From a virus: 64,000 nt of DNA. Under the pieces are notes generated by a model. It had not been told where the DNA came from. It worked only from the letters and a program-made list of their open reading frames with translations, and did not search any database. The first letter of the stretch is position 1. Each line of letters begins with the position of its first letter. The position numbers were made by a program, and so were the translations under genes. The DNA is taken from positions 1,213-65,212 of the IMG/VR virus record IMGVR_UViG_3300037847_003323; one strand, 5' to 3'. Of this stretch, positions 33,566 to 42,567 are shown piece by piece.

Positions 33566-36500
33566 ATGACGGAAGATAGAGACAATCTGCCATCTATTAA
33601 TGATATCACCAATTCTGGTGAGGACTTACCTTCTGTAGAGGAATTTTTGGAGGAAGAGTCCCTACCATCTGTAGAAGATTTCATCGAGAAGGAAGAAGAA
33701 GAGGAAATAGAAGAAGAAGTAGTTGAGATAAACGATGCGGACGGAAAACCTTTTCTAGAGGTAATCGACATCAACTCTCTCGGACAACTTGTCCGTTTGA
33801 TTAATGATGTCAGAAAAGATATTCCTGACATCCCAGAAGTCAAGTATTACGACAACGAACTTGAGCAACTAACCGAACAGATTGCTCAATTACAAACAGA
33901 ACTGTCAGAAGCACCTGAAGTTCGCTACTACGAATCCGAAGTAGAAGCAATTTGCGAACAAATTGATTTTGTTCGACAGGAAATCAAAAATCTTCCTGAA
34001 GTCAAGTATTATGATGAGCAAGTTAATGCTATCGAAGATAGAATTGACACTCTTCAAACTGAATTAACAAATCTCCCTGAAGTAAAATATTACGATGCTG
34101 AAATCGTAGCGATTTGTGACGCTATTGATGAAGTCAAGGCATCAATCCCAACTTTCCCCAAATGGGTAAATGAAGTCAATGAAGTTCCCGACTTCTCTTG
34201 GATTGGTAAGACTTTTAGTGTCATTGATGATGATTTTATCAAAATCAATGATGTTGTTGAAAATCTTAAGACAAGATTTTCTATTGATTTTGATACACTA
34301 ACAGAAAAACTTGAAACTAAAGATTTTAACACTAATGTTAGTATTAATAGTAAAAGTGAAGAAATCAATCAGAGAATTGATGAAGAAAAGAAAAAGATTT
34401 GGAAGGAACTAAGTGATACATCTCTGAAAATTTGGGAACATCATAAGACTTTCAAGGATGATGATAAAAAGTTAAAGAAACAGATTCTTGGTGAGTATAA
34501 TAAGTTAAAACAAGAACTCACAAAGTCTATTAAAAAGACTACTGATGAAAGTGTAAAAACAGATGAGTTGCTTCTTAAGTATTTTAACGATTTAAAAGAA
34601 GAAGTTACAAGTATTCCTGAAATAAAATATTATGACGAAGATATTAAAGATGTAAAAAGTGAAATTAAAGCACTACAAAAAATTGTAGGGGAGATTAAAT
34701 TATCTCAAAAGACTTTTAATGAAGAATTAAAACAACTAAATGAAGTTGCACTTGAAGAACCTCACGATACGCCTCAAAGTGTTGGTGGAGAACAAGATCC
34801 TTTAACGCCCATCGATCAAAAGTTTGCTACTTTTAAGGATTTAAAAGAGCACTATCAAATCTTCATCAATAGAATCCAAACTCAACTTGCTGCCGTAGGT
34901 GGCGGTGGTGCTGGATTCATCAAAGATCTTGATGATGTTGATATCTCAGGATTGGAAGATGGATACATCCTTCAATATAACGCTACAGATTCAAAGTGGG
35001 AAACTGTTGAAAATTCTGGAGTGGGTGCTGGTGGAACTTGGGCAGTAACTGCTGCGGGTATTCATACAACTAAAAATGTTGGCATTGGAACAACTCAGGC
35101 AAAATCAACTGTAGCACTTTTTGTAAATGGTGATATTGAAGCACTTGGTAATGTCACTGTCGGCGGTACAATTACATATCAAGATGTAAGACATATTGAT
35201 GCTGTTGGTATTATCACAGCACAACAAGGTGTTCAAATCCTTAACAATGGTTTGAATATCATAAGTGGTATTGCAACTATTGTTGGTGCTGCTGGCACTG
35301 TAACTGTTGGTGCTGGACAAACGGCACTTTACGTTGACGGAGATGCAAGAGTCGTAGGACTTCTTACGGTTGGTAGAGCATCTGTCACTATTGATGGTGA
35401 CAATAATCAAATTACGATTGGAGATGATGTTGTCATCTCTGGTTCGCAAATCACACTTGGAGATAATATCACTCTAAGTGCAGCAGCATCTGGTATTAAC
35501 TCCGCACCTAATGTTCTGTATGTTGCGAAGGATGGTAGTGATAGCAATAATGGTACATCTATTGATAATGCATTCTTGACAATCAAAGCTGCTGTTGGCG
35601 CTGCTACATCTGGCACGACTGTCAAAGTTCTGTCTGGAAATTATGTTGAGGATAATCCAATCACACTCCCAGCATTTAGTGCTGTTGTGGGTGATGATTT
35701 GAGGACAACCAAAGTCTTACCAAACAATACAACTTCTGATATATTCCATGTTAATAAAGGGTGTAAGTTGCAGAACATGACGTTCTCTGGACACTTAGCA
35801 CCCAGTGCCGCTGTTGCATTCCCAACAGCGGGTGCAACTAACGTGGGTGGTGGTAAGTGGAAAGGTCCATACGTTCAAAACTGTACCAGTGATACCACCA
35901 CAGGAACTGGAATCAGAGTTGATGGAAACTTAGCAGTCAAAACTAAGTCCATGAACGTTGACGCATTCACTCAATACAATCAGGGTGGTGTGGGTGTTGC
36001 AGTTACTAATGAAGGTTATGCTCAGTTAGTTTCTGTATTCACCATTTGCTGCGATAAAGCAATTACATGTCATGCGGGTGGACAAGCAGATATTGCCAAT
36101 AGTAACTGCAGTTTTGGTACGTTAGGTTTGGTTGCCGATGGAAAGGGTGGTACTCAATTCATTGGAACAGTCACATCTGACGCTGCCATCTCTCAAGACA
36201 ATGTTACTTTGAATATTGGCATAGGACAAACTCGTCCTTACAATGGACAAATTGTTTTCTTCGGAGAACTATTTGAATCCGTTGATACTATTACCGTTGG
36301 TTCGGGGGGCACAGGTTATACATCAACCCCAACGGTAACTATTGATGCACCAACAGGCTCCAGTGGTGAAAATGCAACGGCGTTCGCGACACTTGAGGGA
36401 GAAAGTGTTGCATCCATTACTATCATCAGTAGTGGTTCTCAATATCAAACAACGCCAAATGTTACGATTAGTGCTCCCAACGTTGGTTCAAATGGTGCGA

Positions 36501-36916
36501 CTGCAACCGCAACCATGGCTCCGATTTACTATACAATAAATAGTTCGACACCCCCTAATGCCGGTATTACGACATTAACGCTTGATGAAAATCTTCTTAA
36601 TGCTGTTGGCACTGGATCTTCGGTTCATTTCTTCCAGCAAAGCAAGATTGTCGCAAGTTCCCATACTTTTGAATACATTGGCTCTGGAAACACTATCACA
36701 TTGGCAACACCAAAACGTGGTGGTGTTACTATCCAGGCAAATGAGGTTACAAGTTCCAATGGTGGTAAAGTAATTTACACCAGTACGGATCAGGCGGGTA
36801 ACTTTAGAGTTGGTGACGACTTACAAATCAATCAGAACACAGGCACAATTAGTGGTAGAGCATTCTCTAGAAGTCTCTTCTCAGAAATGACACCATTCAT
36901 CCTAGCACTAAGTTAA
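33566..36916 (+). CDS. Fibre-like virion protein: coiled-coil N-terminus, parallel beta-helix (1116 aa)
   Basis: The N-terminus (1-75) is strongly acidic. From residue 91 an EVKYYD-type motif recurs at 91, 118, 145 and 172, a 27-residue period, and once more at about 352, in a helical region up to about 390 (KKIWKELSDTSLKIWEHHKT). Then a linker with GGGGAGFIKDLDDVDISGL (about 446-465) leads to a 44-residue module shared with the 307-aa S74 fibre. Residues about 650-860 look like a right-handed beta-helix (VLYVAKDGSDSNNGTSIDNA, as in DUF1565/pectate-lyase-like proteins). Two GSGY-type units follow (about 910-980). The order alpha-helical stalk then beta-helix suggests a trimeric tail or neck fibre. 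Confidence 0.75.
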   Translation: MTEDRDNLPSINDITNSGEDLPSVEEFLEEESLPSVEDFIEKEEEEEIEEEVVEINDADGKPFLEVIDINSLGQLVRLINDVRKDIPDIPEVKYYDNELEQLTEQIAQLQTELSEAPEVRYYESEVEAICEQIDFVRQEIKNLPEVKYYDEQVNAIEDRIDTLQTELTNLPEVKYYDAEIVAICDAIDEVKASIPTFPKWVNEVNEVPDFSWIGKTFSVIDDDFIKINDVVENLKTRFSIDFDTLTEKLETKDFNTNVSINSKSEEINQRIDEEKKKIWKELSDTSLKIWEHHKTFKDDDKKLKKQILGEYNKLKQELTKSIKKTTDESVKTDELLLKYFNDLKEEVTSIPEIKYYDEDIKDVKSEIKALQKIVGEIKLSQKTFNEELKQLNEVALEEPHDTPQSVGGEQDPLTPIDQKFATFKDLKEHYQIFINRIQTQLAAVGGGGAGFIKDLDDVDISGLEDGYILQYNATDSKWETVENSGVGAGGTWAVTAAGIHTTKNVGIGTTQAKSTVALFVNGDIEALGNVTVGGTITYQDVRHIDAVGIITAQQGVQILNNGLNIISGIATIVGAAGTVTVGAGQTALYVDGDARVVGLLTVGRASVTIDGDNNQITIGDDVVISGSQITLGDNITLSAAASGINSAPNVLYVAKDGSDSNNGTSIDNAFLTIKAAVGAATSGTTVKVLSGNYVEDNPITLPAFSAVVGDDLRTTKVLPNNTTSDIFHVNKGCKLQNMTFSGHLAPSAAVAFPTAGATNVGGGKWKGPYVQNCTSDTTTGTGIRVDGNLAVKTKSMNVDAFTQYNQGGVGVAVTNEGYAQLVSVFTICCDKAITCHAGGQADIANSNCSFGTLGLVADGKGGTQFIGTVTSDAAISQDNVTLNIGIGQTRPYNGQIVFFGELFESVDTITVGSGGTGYTSTPTVTIDAPTGSSGENATAFATLEGESVASITIISSGSQYQTTPNVTISAPNVGSNGATATATMAPIYYTINSSTPPNAGITTLTLDENLLNAVGTGSSVHFFQQSKIVASSHTFEYIGSGNTITLATPKRGGVTIQANEVTSSNGGKVIYTSTDQAGNFRVGDDLQINQNTGTISGRAFSRSLFSEMTPFILALS

Positions 36917-36917
36917 A

Positions 36918-37250
36918 ATGGCACAACTAGCACTGAATAGGTTTCAAACAGAAACCTTCCCTTTAACAACAGCAAAAGACACCGCGTATACTGCACCAAC
37001 AGGATACACTGGTATTGTTTTGTATGCCCATGTAACTAATGTAGGTTCGGGTGCAACAACTTTCTCTATGTTCCACAATAGAAGTGGTACAGAGACTGAA
37101 ATCGTTGTTGATGCGACGGTTCCTGCTAATGATGCATATATCCCTCTTGAGGGAAAACTGGTTCTAGAAACAAGTGATACTATTACAGTTCAAGCAGCTG
37201 CAAATAGTGAACTTAAGTTGATACTCAGTGTTCTGGAGACTGCTAACTAA
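36918..37250 (+). CDS. Small beta-rich virion-type protein (110 aa)
   Basis: The frame begins one base after the previous stop. The sequence (FPLTTAKDTAYTAPTGYTGI and 'AHVTNVGSGATTFSMFHNRS') is all-beta with a repeating Thr/Val pattern and a typical 'VxLxSGDTIxVQA' end (LETSDTITVQAAANSELKL). Such small beta sandwiches occur as fibre-associated or capsid-decorating proteins in T4-like cyanophages. It lies between two fibre genes and overlaps the next start by one base. Function not certain. Confidence 0.65.
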   Translation: MAQLALNRFQTETFPLTTAKDTAYTAPTGYTGIVLYAHVTNVGSGATTFSMFHNRSGTETEIVVDATVPANDAYIPLEGKLVLETSDTITVQAAANSELKLILSVLETAN

Positions 37251-37543
37251 TGGGAAAGTTACTTAGCGTAAAAAATAGGGCACGTCCTGCTGTTGATGGT
37301 TACGTCCTTAAGGGTAATACAGACGGAACCCAATTTTGGGCGCAGGCAAGTGACATTAATACCATCAATGCAGTTCTTGTCGTCACTGCGAGAGATGACA
37401 CACTTACAAATATATCATTATCTAATTTTTCATTCAATGTAACGGATAGAAGTGGTTCTGATGTCTCCATCACCTCTATGCAAGTCACAACGAGAGACTC
37501 TTACGAAGCACCACTACAAACATTCATAACATCCATATCTTAG
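37250..37543 (+). CDS. Small protein in the fibre cluster (97 aa)
   Basis: TAATG overlap with the previous stop. The first part (VKNRARPAVDGYVLKGNTDG, then TQFWAQ) reads like the capping motif of phage fibres ('xGYVLxxxxdGTxxWxx'), which usually ends a fibre shaft; the rest is beta-rich with no motif. It may be a fibre fragment or adaptor. It is followed four bases later by the S74-domain fibre gene. Family not recognised. Confidence 0.6.
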   Translation: MGKLLSVKNRARPAVDGYVLKGNTDGTQFWAQASDINTINAVLVVTARDDTLTNISLSNFSFNVTDRSGSDVSITSMQVTTRDSYEAPLQTFITSIS

Positions 37544-37547
37544 TACA

Positions 37548-38471
37548 ATGGCAAATAGATACCCCTTAATACTTGACAGCAGTAATAATAAAATCAAGGA
37601 ACTCCCTAGTGGTGATAACCTTGACTTGACTGGTGCTGGTATTAGTAGTGTAAGTAGTGTTAGTGTAGGCACAGCGGTTACCATAGGTTCCTACGGTGTT
37701 CACGCTACTGGAGTTGTCACTGCAACCTCTTTTGTCAGTGATACCGCGACTGTTGGTAGTGCTGTAACAATTTCCGATTATGGCATTCACGCTACTGGAG
37801 TTGTCACTGCAACCTCTTTTGTTGGTGCTCTTACTGGTGCAGTTACTGGAGATGCTACTGGACTTAGTGGAACTCCAAACATTACGGTTGGTTCTGTTAA
37901 CGCTACATCTGGAACTTTCAGTGGTAATGTCACTATTGGTGGAACATTAACGTATCAGGATGTTACCAATATTGACGCTGTTGGATTAATTACTGCACAG
38001 CAAGGTATTCAAATTCTTGCTAATGGTATTAATATTACAAGTGGTATTGCAACGGTTGGTTTAACCACAATCAAGAGTGGTGAGATTGAAGTTGTTGGTA
38101 TTATTACAGCAAGCACATTACACACTGACACCTTTGACACTGTTGTTGGTGGTGCTGTAGTTACTGGTGTCATTACTGCAACAGACTTCAACGCAACATC
38201 TGATACCGCAGTTAAAGAAAATATTCAACCAATTGAAAATCCTCTCGCATCAATCGTTCGTATCGATGGTGTTACTTTCCAATGGAAGGAAAGTAAAAAG
38301 GATTCTGCAGGTGTCACTGCTCAGAACTTGGAGCAAGTTCTGCCCAATCTGGTAAACGACGGAGAACTCAAATCTGTTAACTATAACGGATTGGTTGGAT
38401 ACCTGATTGAGGCAGTTAAAGATCAACAAAGACAAATTGATGAGTTAAGAGAAAGATTGGACGCTATATAG
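37548..38471 (+). CDS. Tail-fibre protein with C-terminal S74 intramolecular chaperone (307 aa)
   Basis: Residues 1-210 are a beta-rich repetitive shaft with a duplicated segment (YGVHATGVVTATSFV twice) and the ITYQDV-type module shared with the 1116-aa protein. Residues about 215-307 form an S74 domain: SDTAVKENIQPIENPLASIV with Ser218 and Lys223 in the Ser-x4-Lys spacing of the endosialidase-type cleavage dyad, then DGVTFQWKESKKDSAGVTAQ, 'LEQVLPNLV', and a terminal coiled coil (DQQRQIDELRERLDAI). S74 domains trimerise the fibre and cut themselves off. So this is likely a short receptor-binding or spike fibre, 210 residues after processing. Confidence 0.85.
   Translation: MANRYPLILDSSNNKIKELPSGDNLDLTGAGISSVSSVSVGTAVTIGSYGVHATGVVTATSFVSDTATVGSAVTISDYGIHATGVVTATSFVGALTGAVTGDATGLSGTPNITVGSVNATSGTFSGNVTIGGTLTYQDVTNIDAVGLITAQQGIQILANGINITSGIATVGLTTIKSGEIEVVGIITASTLHTDTFDTVVGGAVVTGVITATDFNATSDTAVKENIQPIENPLASIVRIDGVTFQWKESKKDSAGVTAQNLEQVLPNLVNDGELKSVNYNGLVGYLIEAVKDQQRQIDELRERLDAI
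37699..37822 (+). repeat. Two identical 37-bp direct repeats within the S74 fibre gene
   Basis: The segments 37699-37735 and 37786-37822 are identical and 87 bp apart (29 codons), encoding HATGVVTATSFV twice in frame. Identity at silent positions implies recent duplication or gene conversion. Confidence 0.85.
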
Positions 38472-38497
38472 ATTAGCGTACTGTCGGTACATGTGAA

Positions 38498-39073
38498 ATG
38501 AACTCATCTCTTAAATGGACTGCAATCACTGTTGGTGGAGTTGTAGCTATTGCTCATATTGGCGTTTTAGGACATCTTATTAGAAGACAAGAACCTAGAA
38601 TTCCTACAGTTCCCACTATTAATATTCCAAAGGGAACTCCATACTCTTCATACAAGATTGAAGCAAGTAAAGATGGGTATACGATTGAATATAAAGCAAA
38701 TGATCCTAAAGTTCTTGAATCCAGCAAATCCCTTGACTTGAACAAAAGTCAAAGCGGTTTCTTTGGTGGTAAGAAGTATGAGGATAGAAAAGAGACTCGA
38801 TACGATCAGTACACCATGGAAGGTGTGAGAAATATGGGAGGAGTGACAGGCGAGGGAAAGTCTGCGAGCGACATCGAGTGCATCGTGGCGGACGCTGGAG
38901 CACGGAGTCAAGGTGCTATGGCAGGAACCGCAATTAGCACTGGACTTTTGGCACCTGCCGTAATTAACATTCCTTACATTGGATGGTTGGCAGCAGGATG
39001 GGCAAACCTCTTAGGACAGCGAGCAGGTGAAGCAGCGGGTTCTCAAGTCAACTCTATGATTAGCGATTGCTAA
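38498..39073 (+). CDS. Membrane protein with glycine-zipper-like C-terminus (191 aa)
   Basis: One membrane segment at the N-terminus (about 7-27, TAITVGGVVAIAHIGVLGHL) follows a short charged start, so it may be anchored with the rest on the other side. The middle (45-125) is hydrophilic and charged (SASDIECIVADAGARSQGAM marks its end). From about 137 to 185 a Gly/Ala-rich hydrophobic stretch (GTAISTGLLAPAVINIPYIG) followed by GQRAGEAAGSQV resembles glycine-zipper membrane domains. It lies between the fibre and terminase groups. Possible roles are host-membrane perturbation or a virion membrane-contact protein; neither is shown. Confidence 0.65.
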   Translation: MNSSLKWTAITVGGVVAIAHIGVLGHLIRRQEPRIPTVPTINIPKGTPYSSYKIEASKDGYTIEYKANDPKVLESSKSLDLNKSQSGFFGGKKYEDRKETRYDQYTMEGVRNMGGVTGEGKSASDIECIVADAGARSQGAMAGTAISTGLLAPAVINIPYIGWLAAGWANLLGQRAGEAAGSQVNSMISDC

Positions 39074-39098
39074 ATAGAAAGAGAGCCTTGTCCCTTTC

Positions 39099-40901
39099 AT
39101 GAAAAAGTGTCCTGCTGGACAGTATTACTGTTTTACTGACAAAAAATGTAAGAAGATTCCCATGGGATACCATGTGGGTGGAAGAGGTATGCTTGAGCCT
39201 GACGAGGAAACTTCTAAGAAAAAGAACGGTAATGGCAATGGAAATGGTAATGCTAATGGAAATGGCAATGGTGGCGGAAATGGCGGCAATGGTAACGGCG
39301 GCAATGGAGGTGGCATGGGAGAAGAAGTAGTTCATGAGGGCGGAAGTCTTCATAATTGGTTCAAAGGTTCCAAATCTAAAGACGGTAAACCAGGTTGGGT
39401 TCAATCTGATGGTTCTCCCTGTGCTAATGAACCTGGAGAAACTAAAACTCCAAAATGCTACAGTAGCAAGAGACTTGCTGCTTTAAAGAGAAAGGGTAAA
39501 AAGGGCGAAAATATTATCAAGTCTGCAGATAGACGCAAGAGAGAGAAAGATCCTGGACAACAGTCAAAATCAGGAGCAGCAAAACCTACAAATGTAAAGA
39601 CATTTGCTAAGGGTAGAAAGGACAAGAACTATGTCAAACCAGAACCAGGACTGAAAGAAACCATGGAAATTCAAGAGGCACAAAAGGATAAAAAAGGAGC
39701 AGGTAGTGGTACAAAGGATGCTTGCTATCATAAGGTGAAGTCCCGTTACAGCGTATGGCCTTCTGCATATGCATCTGGAGCACTTGTAAAATGTCGTAAG
39801 GTAGGTGCTGCTAACTGGGGTAACTCCAAAAAAGAAGAAGTGGATTATGGTATTGAGGCAATCAAAGAAAAGTTCAGAGCACAGTATGGCAAACCTGACA
39901 AGATGAGTCAGTCCTCTGAACGTAAGTCTCTTGGTAGAGGTTCTTCTATTAAAGATGGTTCTAAGAAGACTGGATATGAGTCTAAGAAAGAGTTTCGTGA
40001 TCAGTCAATGAAACTCAGAAAGCATCGTGAAAGATTTGGCGACTTAGCAAAAGAAGAAACTACCCTGGACGAGAAATGTTGGAAGGGGTATGAAAAGAAA
40101 GGTATGAAGACAATGTTTGGAAAGAGATATCCAAACTGCGTCAAGAAAACCAAGAAAGAAGAAGTAGAATTGACTACTGAAGGAAAGTATTCTAGTTCAG
40201 TCAGAGCTACCTATGGTGGAAAGACAGAAACTTTCCCCAAAGAAACTTATAAGAAAAAGTCAAAGAAGACTGCTTCTGAAGCAACAAGTTTTGATATCAA
40301 TCCTTCTGAGCACAAGAAAGCACAGAAGCAACAAAAGATTAGAAACATGACGAAATCGCCAAATGAAAATGAGGCGAATGTTGCAAAGAAAATGGCAAAA
40401 GGTCCTGAATTGGCGAATGAGGCGGTAAGAGTTCCAACAAAGACTGGTAATATTATTGCTTCAACAGTTTCCTTTAGAGGAAAGTACTACATGTTGAAGA
40501 TGTTCTTTCCACAAGTAATTAAACCTACAAGAACAGAAGTTCAGGCACAGGTTGAGAAAGTTTATCCTGGCGCAAGATTGGCATCTTATATGGTTAGTGA
40601 TTACAAACCAGGAGAACCTGTTTTTCACACTGAAGATTGGCAAAAAGTAAACCGTAAAGATAAGACTGACGGTTTGAGTCAGAAGGCAGTTGATGCTTAT
40701 CGTAGAGAGAATCCAGGTTCTAAATTGAAGACTGCTGTTACTAAGAAACCTTCTGAACTTAAGAAGGGTTCAAAAGATGCAAACCGTCGTAAGTCTTTTT
40801 GTTCCAGAATGAAAGGAATGAAAAAGAGACTGACTTCTGCTAAAACTGCAAGAGATCCAGACAGCAGAATCAATAAAGCCCTTAGACGTTGGAATTGCTG
40901 A
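39099..40901 (+). CDS. Basic mosaic protein with several small Cys-containing domains (600 aa)
   Basis: A very basic protein made of short domains joined by low-complexity linkers. Residues 1-20 hold CPAGQYYCFTDKKC; 43-74 is an NGNGNG linker; 81-135 has GGSLHNWFKGSKSKDGKPGW, then a CANE...PKCYSSKR pair. At about 209-240 is CYHKVKSRYSVWPSAYASGA followed by LVKCRKVG, like DUF5872. At 323-350 is LDEKCWKGYEKKGMKTMFGK. Around 443-512 is a more globular region (TVSFRGKYYMLKMFFPQ). The last 34 residues (FCSRMKGMKKRLTSAKTARD) look like DUF6321. Some linkers carry I/L-x-E (IQE near 191-193, LDE at 323-325), the cleavage type of T4 prohead protease. I infer a DNA-binding or internal head protein. Gene 17 starts seven bases after it. 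Confidence 0.7.
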   Translation: MKKCPAGQYYCFTDKKCKKIPMGYHVGGRGMLEPDEETSKKKNGNGNGNGNANGNGNGGGNGGNGNGGNGGGMGEEVVHEGGSLHNWFKGSKSKDGKPGWVQSDGSPCANEPGETKTPKCYSSKRLAALKRKGKKGENIIKSADRRKREKDPGQQSKSGAAKPTNVKTFAKGRKDKNYVKPEPGLKETMEIQEAQKDKKGAGSGTKDACYHKVKSRYSVWPSAYASGALVKCRKVGAANWGNSKKEEVDYGIEAIKEKFRAQYGKPDKMSQSSERKSLGRGSSIKDGSKKTGYESKKEFRDQSMKLRKHRERFGDLAKEETTLDEKCWKGYEKKGMKTMFGKRYPNCVKKTKKEEVELTTEGKYSSSVRATYGGKTETFPKETYKKKSKKTASEATSFDINPSEHKKAQKQQKIRNMTKSPNENEANVAKKMAKGPELANEAVRVPTKTGNIIASTVSFRGKYYMLKMFFPQVIKPTRTEVQAQVEKVYPGARLASYMVSDYKPGEPVFHTEDWQKVNRKDKTDGLSQKAVDAYRRENPGSKLKTAVTKKPSELKKGSKDANRRKSFCSRMKGMKKRLTSAKTARDPDSRINKALRRWNC

Positions 40902-40908
40902 GTAAGTT

Positions 40909-42567
40909 ATGAGTGATAATGTATATCTTGGCAATCCCAATCTAAAAAAGGCGAATACTGCCATTGAATTTACTGAGGAACAAGTCATTGAATTCCTCAG
41001 ATGTAAGGAAGATCCTGTTTACTTTGCAAATAACTACGTTAAGATTGTTTCGCTGGACGAAGGACTTACGCAGTTTCATCCATATCACTTTCAAGAGAAG
41101 TTAATTAATAACTTCCACAATAACAGATTTAATATCTGTAAGATGCCAAGACAGACTGGTAAATCCACTACAGTGGTATCTTACCTTTTGCATTATGCTG
41201 TATTCAATGACAGTGTAAACATTGGCATTCTTGCAAACAAAGCAGCAACCGCAAGAGAACTTCTTGGAAGGTTACAGACTGCATACGAGAACTTACCAAA
41301 ATGGATGCAACAGGGTATCATATCATGGAACAAAGGATCATTGGAGTTAGAGAATGGCAGTAAGATATTGGCAGCTTCTACGTCTGCAAGTGCTGTCCGA
41401 GGCATGTCGTTTAACGTTCTCTTCCTCGACGAGTTCGCCTTCGTTCCAAACCATGTTGCAGACTCGTTCTTTGCCTCTGTTTATCCTACTATTACTTCTG
41501 GTAAAAACACCAAAGTAATTATTGTATCCACTCCACACGGTATGAATCACTTCTACCGTATGTGGCATGATGCAGAAAAAGAGAAGAATGAATATATTCC
41601 AACTGATGTTCACTGGAGTGAAGTTCCAGGACGTGATGAGAAGTGGAAAGCAACCACAATTAAAAACACATCTGAAGCACAGTTCAAGGTTGAGTTTGAG
41701 TGTGAGTTCCTTGGTTCTGTTGATACACTAATCGCTCCCAGTAAATTACGTTCTCTTATCTACGAAAACCCAATCAAGAGAAATGCTGGATTGGATATCT
41801 ATGAGCAACCTCAAGACAAACATGATTATGTAATGACGGTTGATGTGGCGAGAGGTGTTGGCGAAGACTACTCAGCATTTGTAATCGTAGATATTACAGA
41901 ATTTCCGCATAAGGTTGTTGGAAAGTATAGAAATAATGATATTAAACCTATGCTATTCCCAAACATTATCTACGAATTAGCAAAGAGTTACAATAGCGCA
42001 TATATTTTATGCGAAGTAAATGATATTGGAGATCAGGTTGCAAGTATTCTTCAATATGATTTGGAGTATCAAAATTTATTGATGTGTTCTATGAGAGGTA
42101 GAGCAGGACAAATTGTTGGACAAGGATTCTCTGGTAAGAAGACACAGTTAGGTGTCAAGATGTCTAAAACCGTTAAGAAGGTTGGTTCTCTGAACTTAAA
42201 GACTCTAATTGAAGAAAACAAACTTCTCTTCACAGACTATGAGATTATCTCAGAGTTGACAACCTTTATCTCAAAACACAACTCATTTGAGGCAGAGGAA
42301 GGGTGCAATGATGACTTGGCAATGTGTCTCGTCATCTATGCTTGGTTAGTTCAAATGGACTATTTCAAGGAACTTACCGATCAGGATGTTCGTAAGAGAT
42401 TGTATGAAGAGCAAAAGAATCAGATTGAACAGGACATGGCACCTTTTGGATTCTTAGATGATGGATTAGGAGATAGTAGTTTTGTTGAAGATGGAGATAG
42501 ATGGTATAACGCATCTGAATATGGAAATACTGCAGGCGGTATGGATTATATGTGGAACTATAGGTAA
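40909..42567 (+). CDS. 17: Large terminase subunit gp17 (ATPase and nuclease)
   Basis: At 552 residues. The ATPase domain has Walker A MPRQTGKST (Lys85) and Walker B VLFLDE (Asp174, Glu175). The nuclease domain has catalytic acids Asp312 (MTVDVARGVGEDYSAFVIVD), Glu369 (CEVNDIGDQ) and Asp468/469 (GCNDDLAMCLVI). The 57-residue spacing of the first two acids equals that of T4 gp17. It docks on the gp20 portal, pumps DNA into the prohead and cuts the concatemer. Domain layout complete. The stop overlaps the following start (TAATGG). Confidence 0.96.
   Translation: MSDNVYLGNPNLKKANTAIEFTEEQVIEFLRCKEDPVYFANNYVKIVSLDEGLTQFHPYHFQEKLINNFHNNRFNICKMPRQTGKSTTVVSYLLHYAVFNDSVNIGILANKAATARELLGRLQTAYENLPKWMQQGIISWNKGSLELENGSKILAASTSASAVRGMSFNVLFLDEFAFVPNHVADSFFASVYPTITSGKNTKVIIVSTPHGMNHFYRMWHDAEKEKNEYIPTDVHWSEVPGRDEKWKATTIKNTSEAQFKVEFECEFLGSVDTLIAPSKLRSLIYENPIKRNAGLDIYEQPQDKHDYVMTVDVARGVGEDYSAFVIVDITEFPHKVVGKYRNNDIKPMLFPNIIYELAKSYNSAYILCEVNDIGDQVASILQYDLEYQNLLMCSMRGRAGQIVGQGFSGKKTQLGVKMSKTVKKVGSLNLKTLIEENKLLFTDYEIISELTTFISKHNSFEAEEGCNDDLAMCLVIYAWLVQMDYFKELTDQDVRKRLYEEQKNQIEQDMAPFGFLDDGLGDSSFVEDGDRWYNASEYGNTAGGMDYMWNYR

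Noticed and set aside
40909-42567. Intron or intein in gene 17
   Set aside because: The frame is uninterrupted at the usual length with both active sites in normal spacing.
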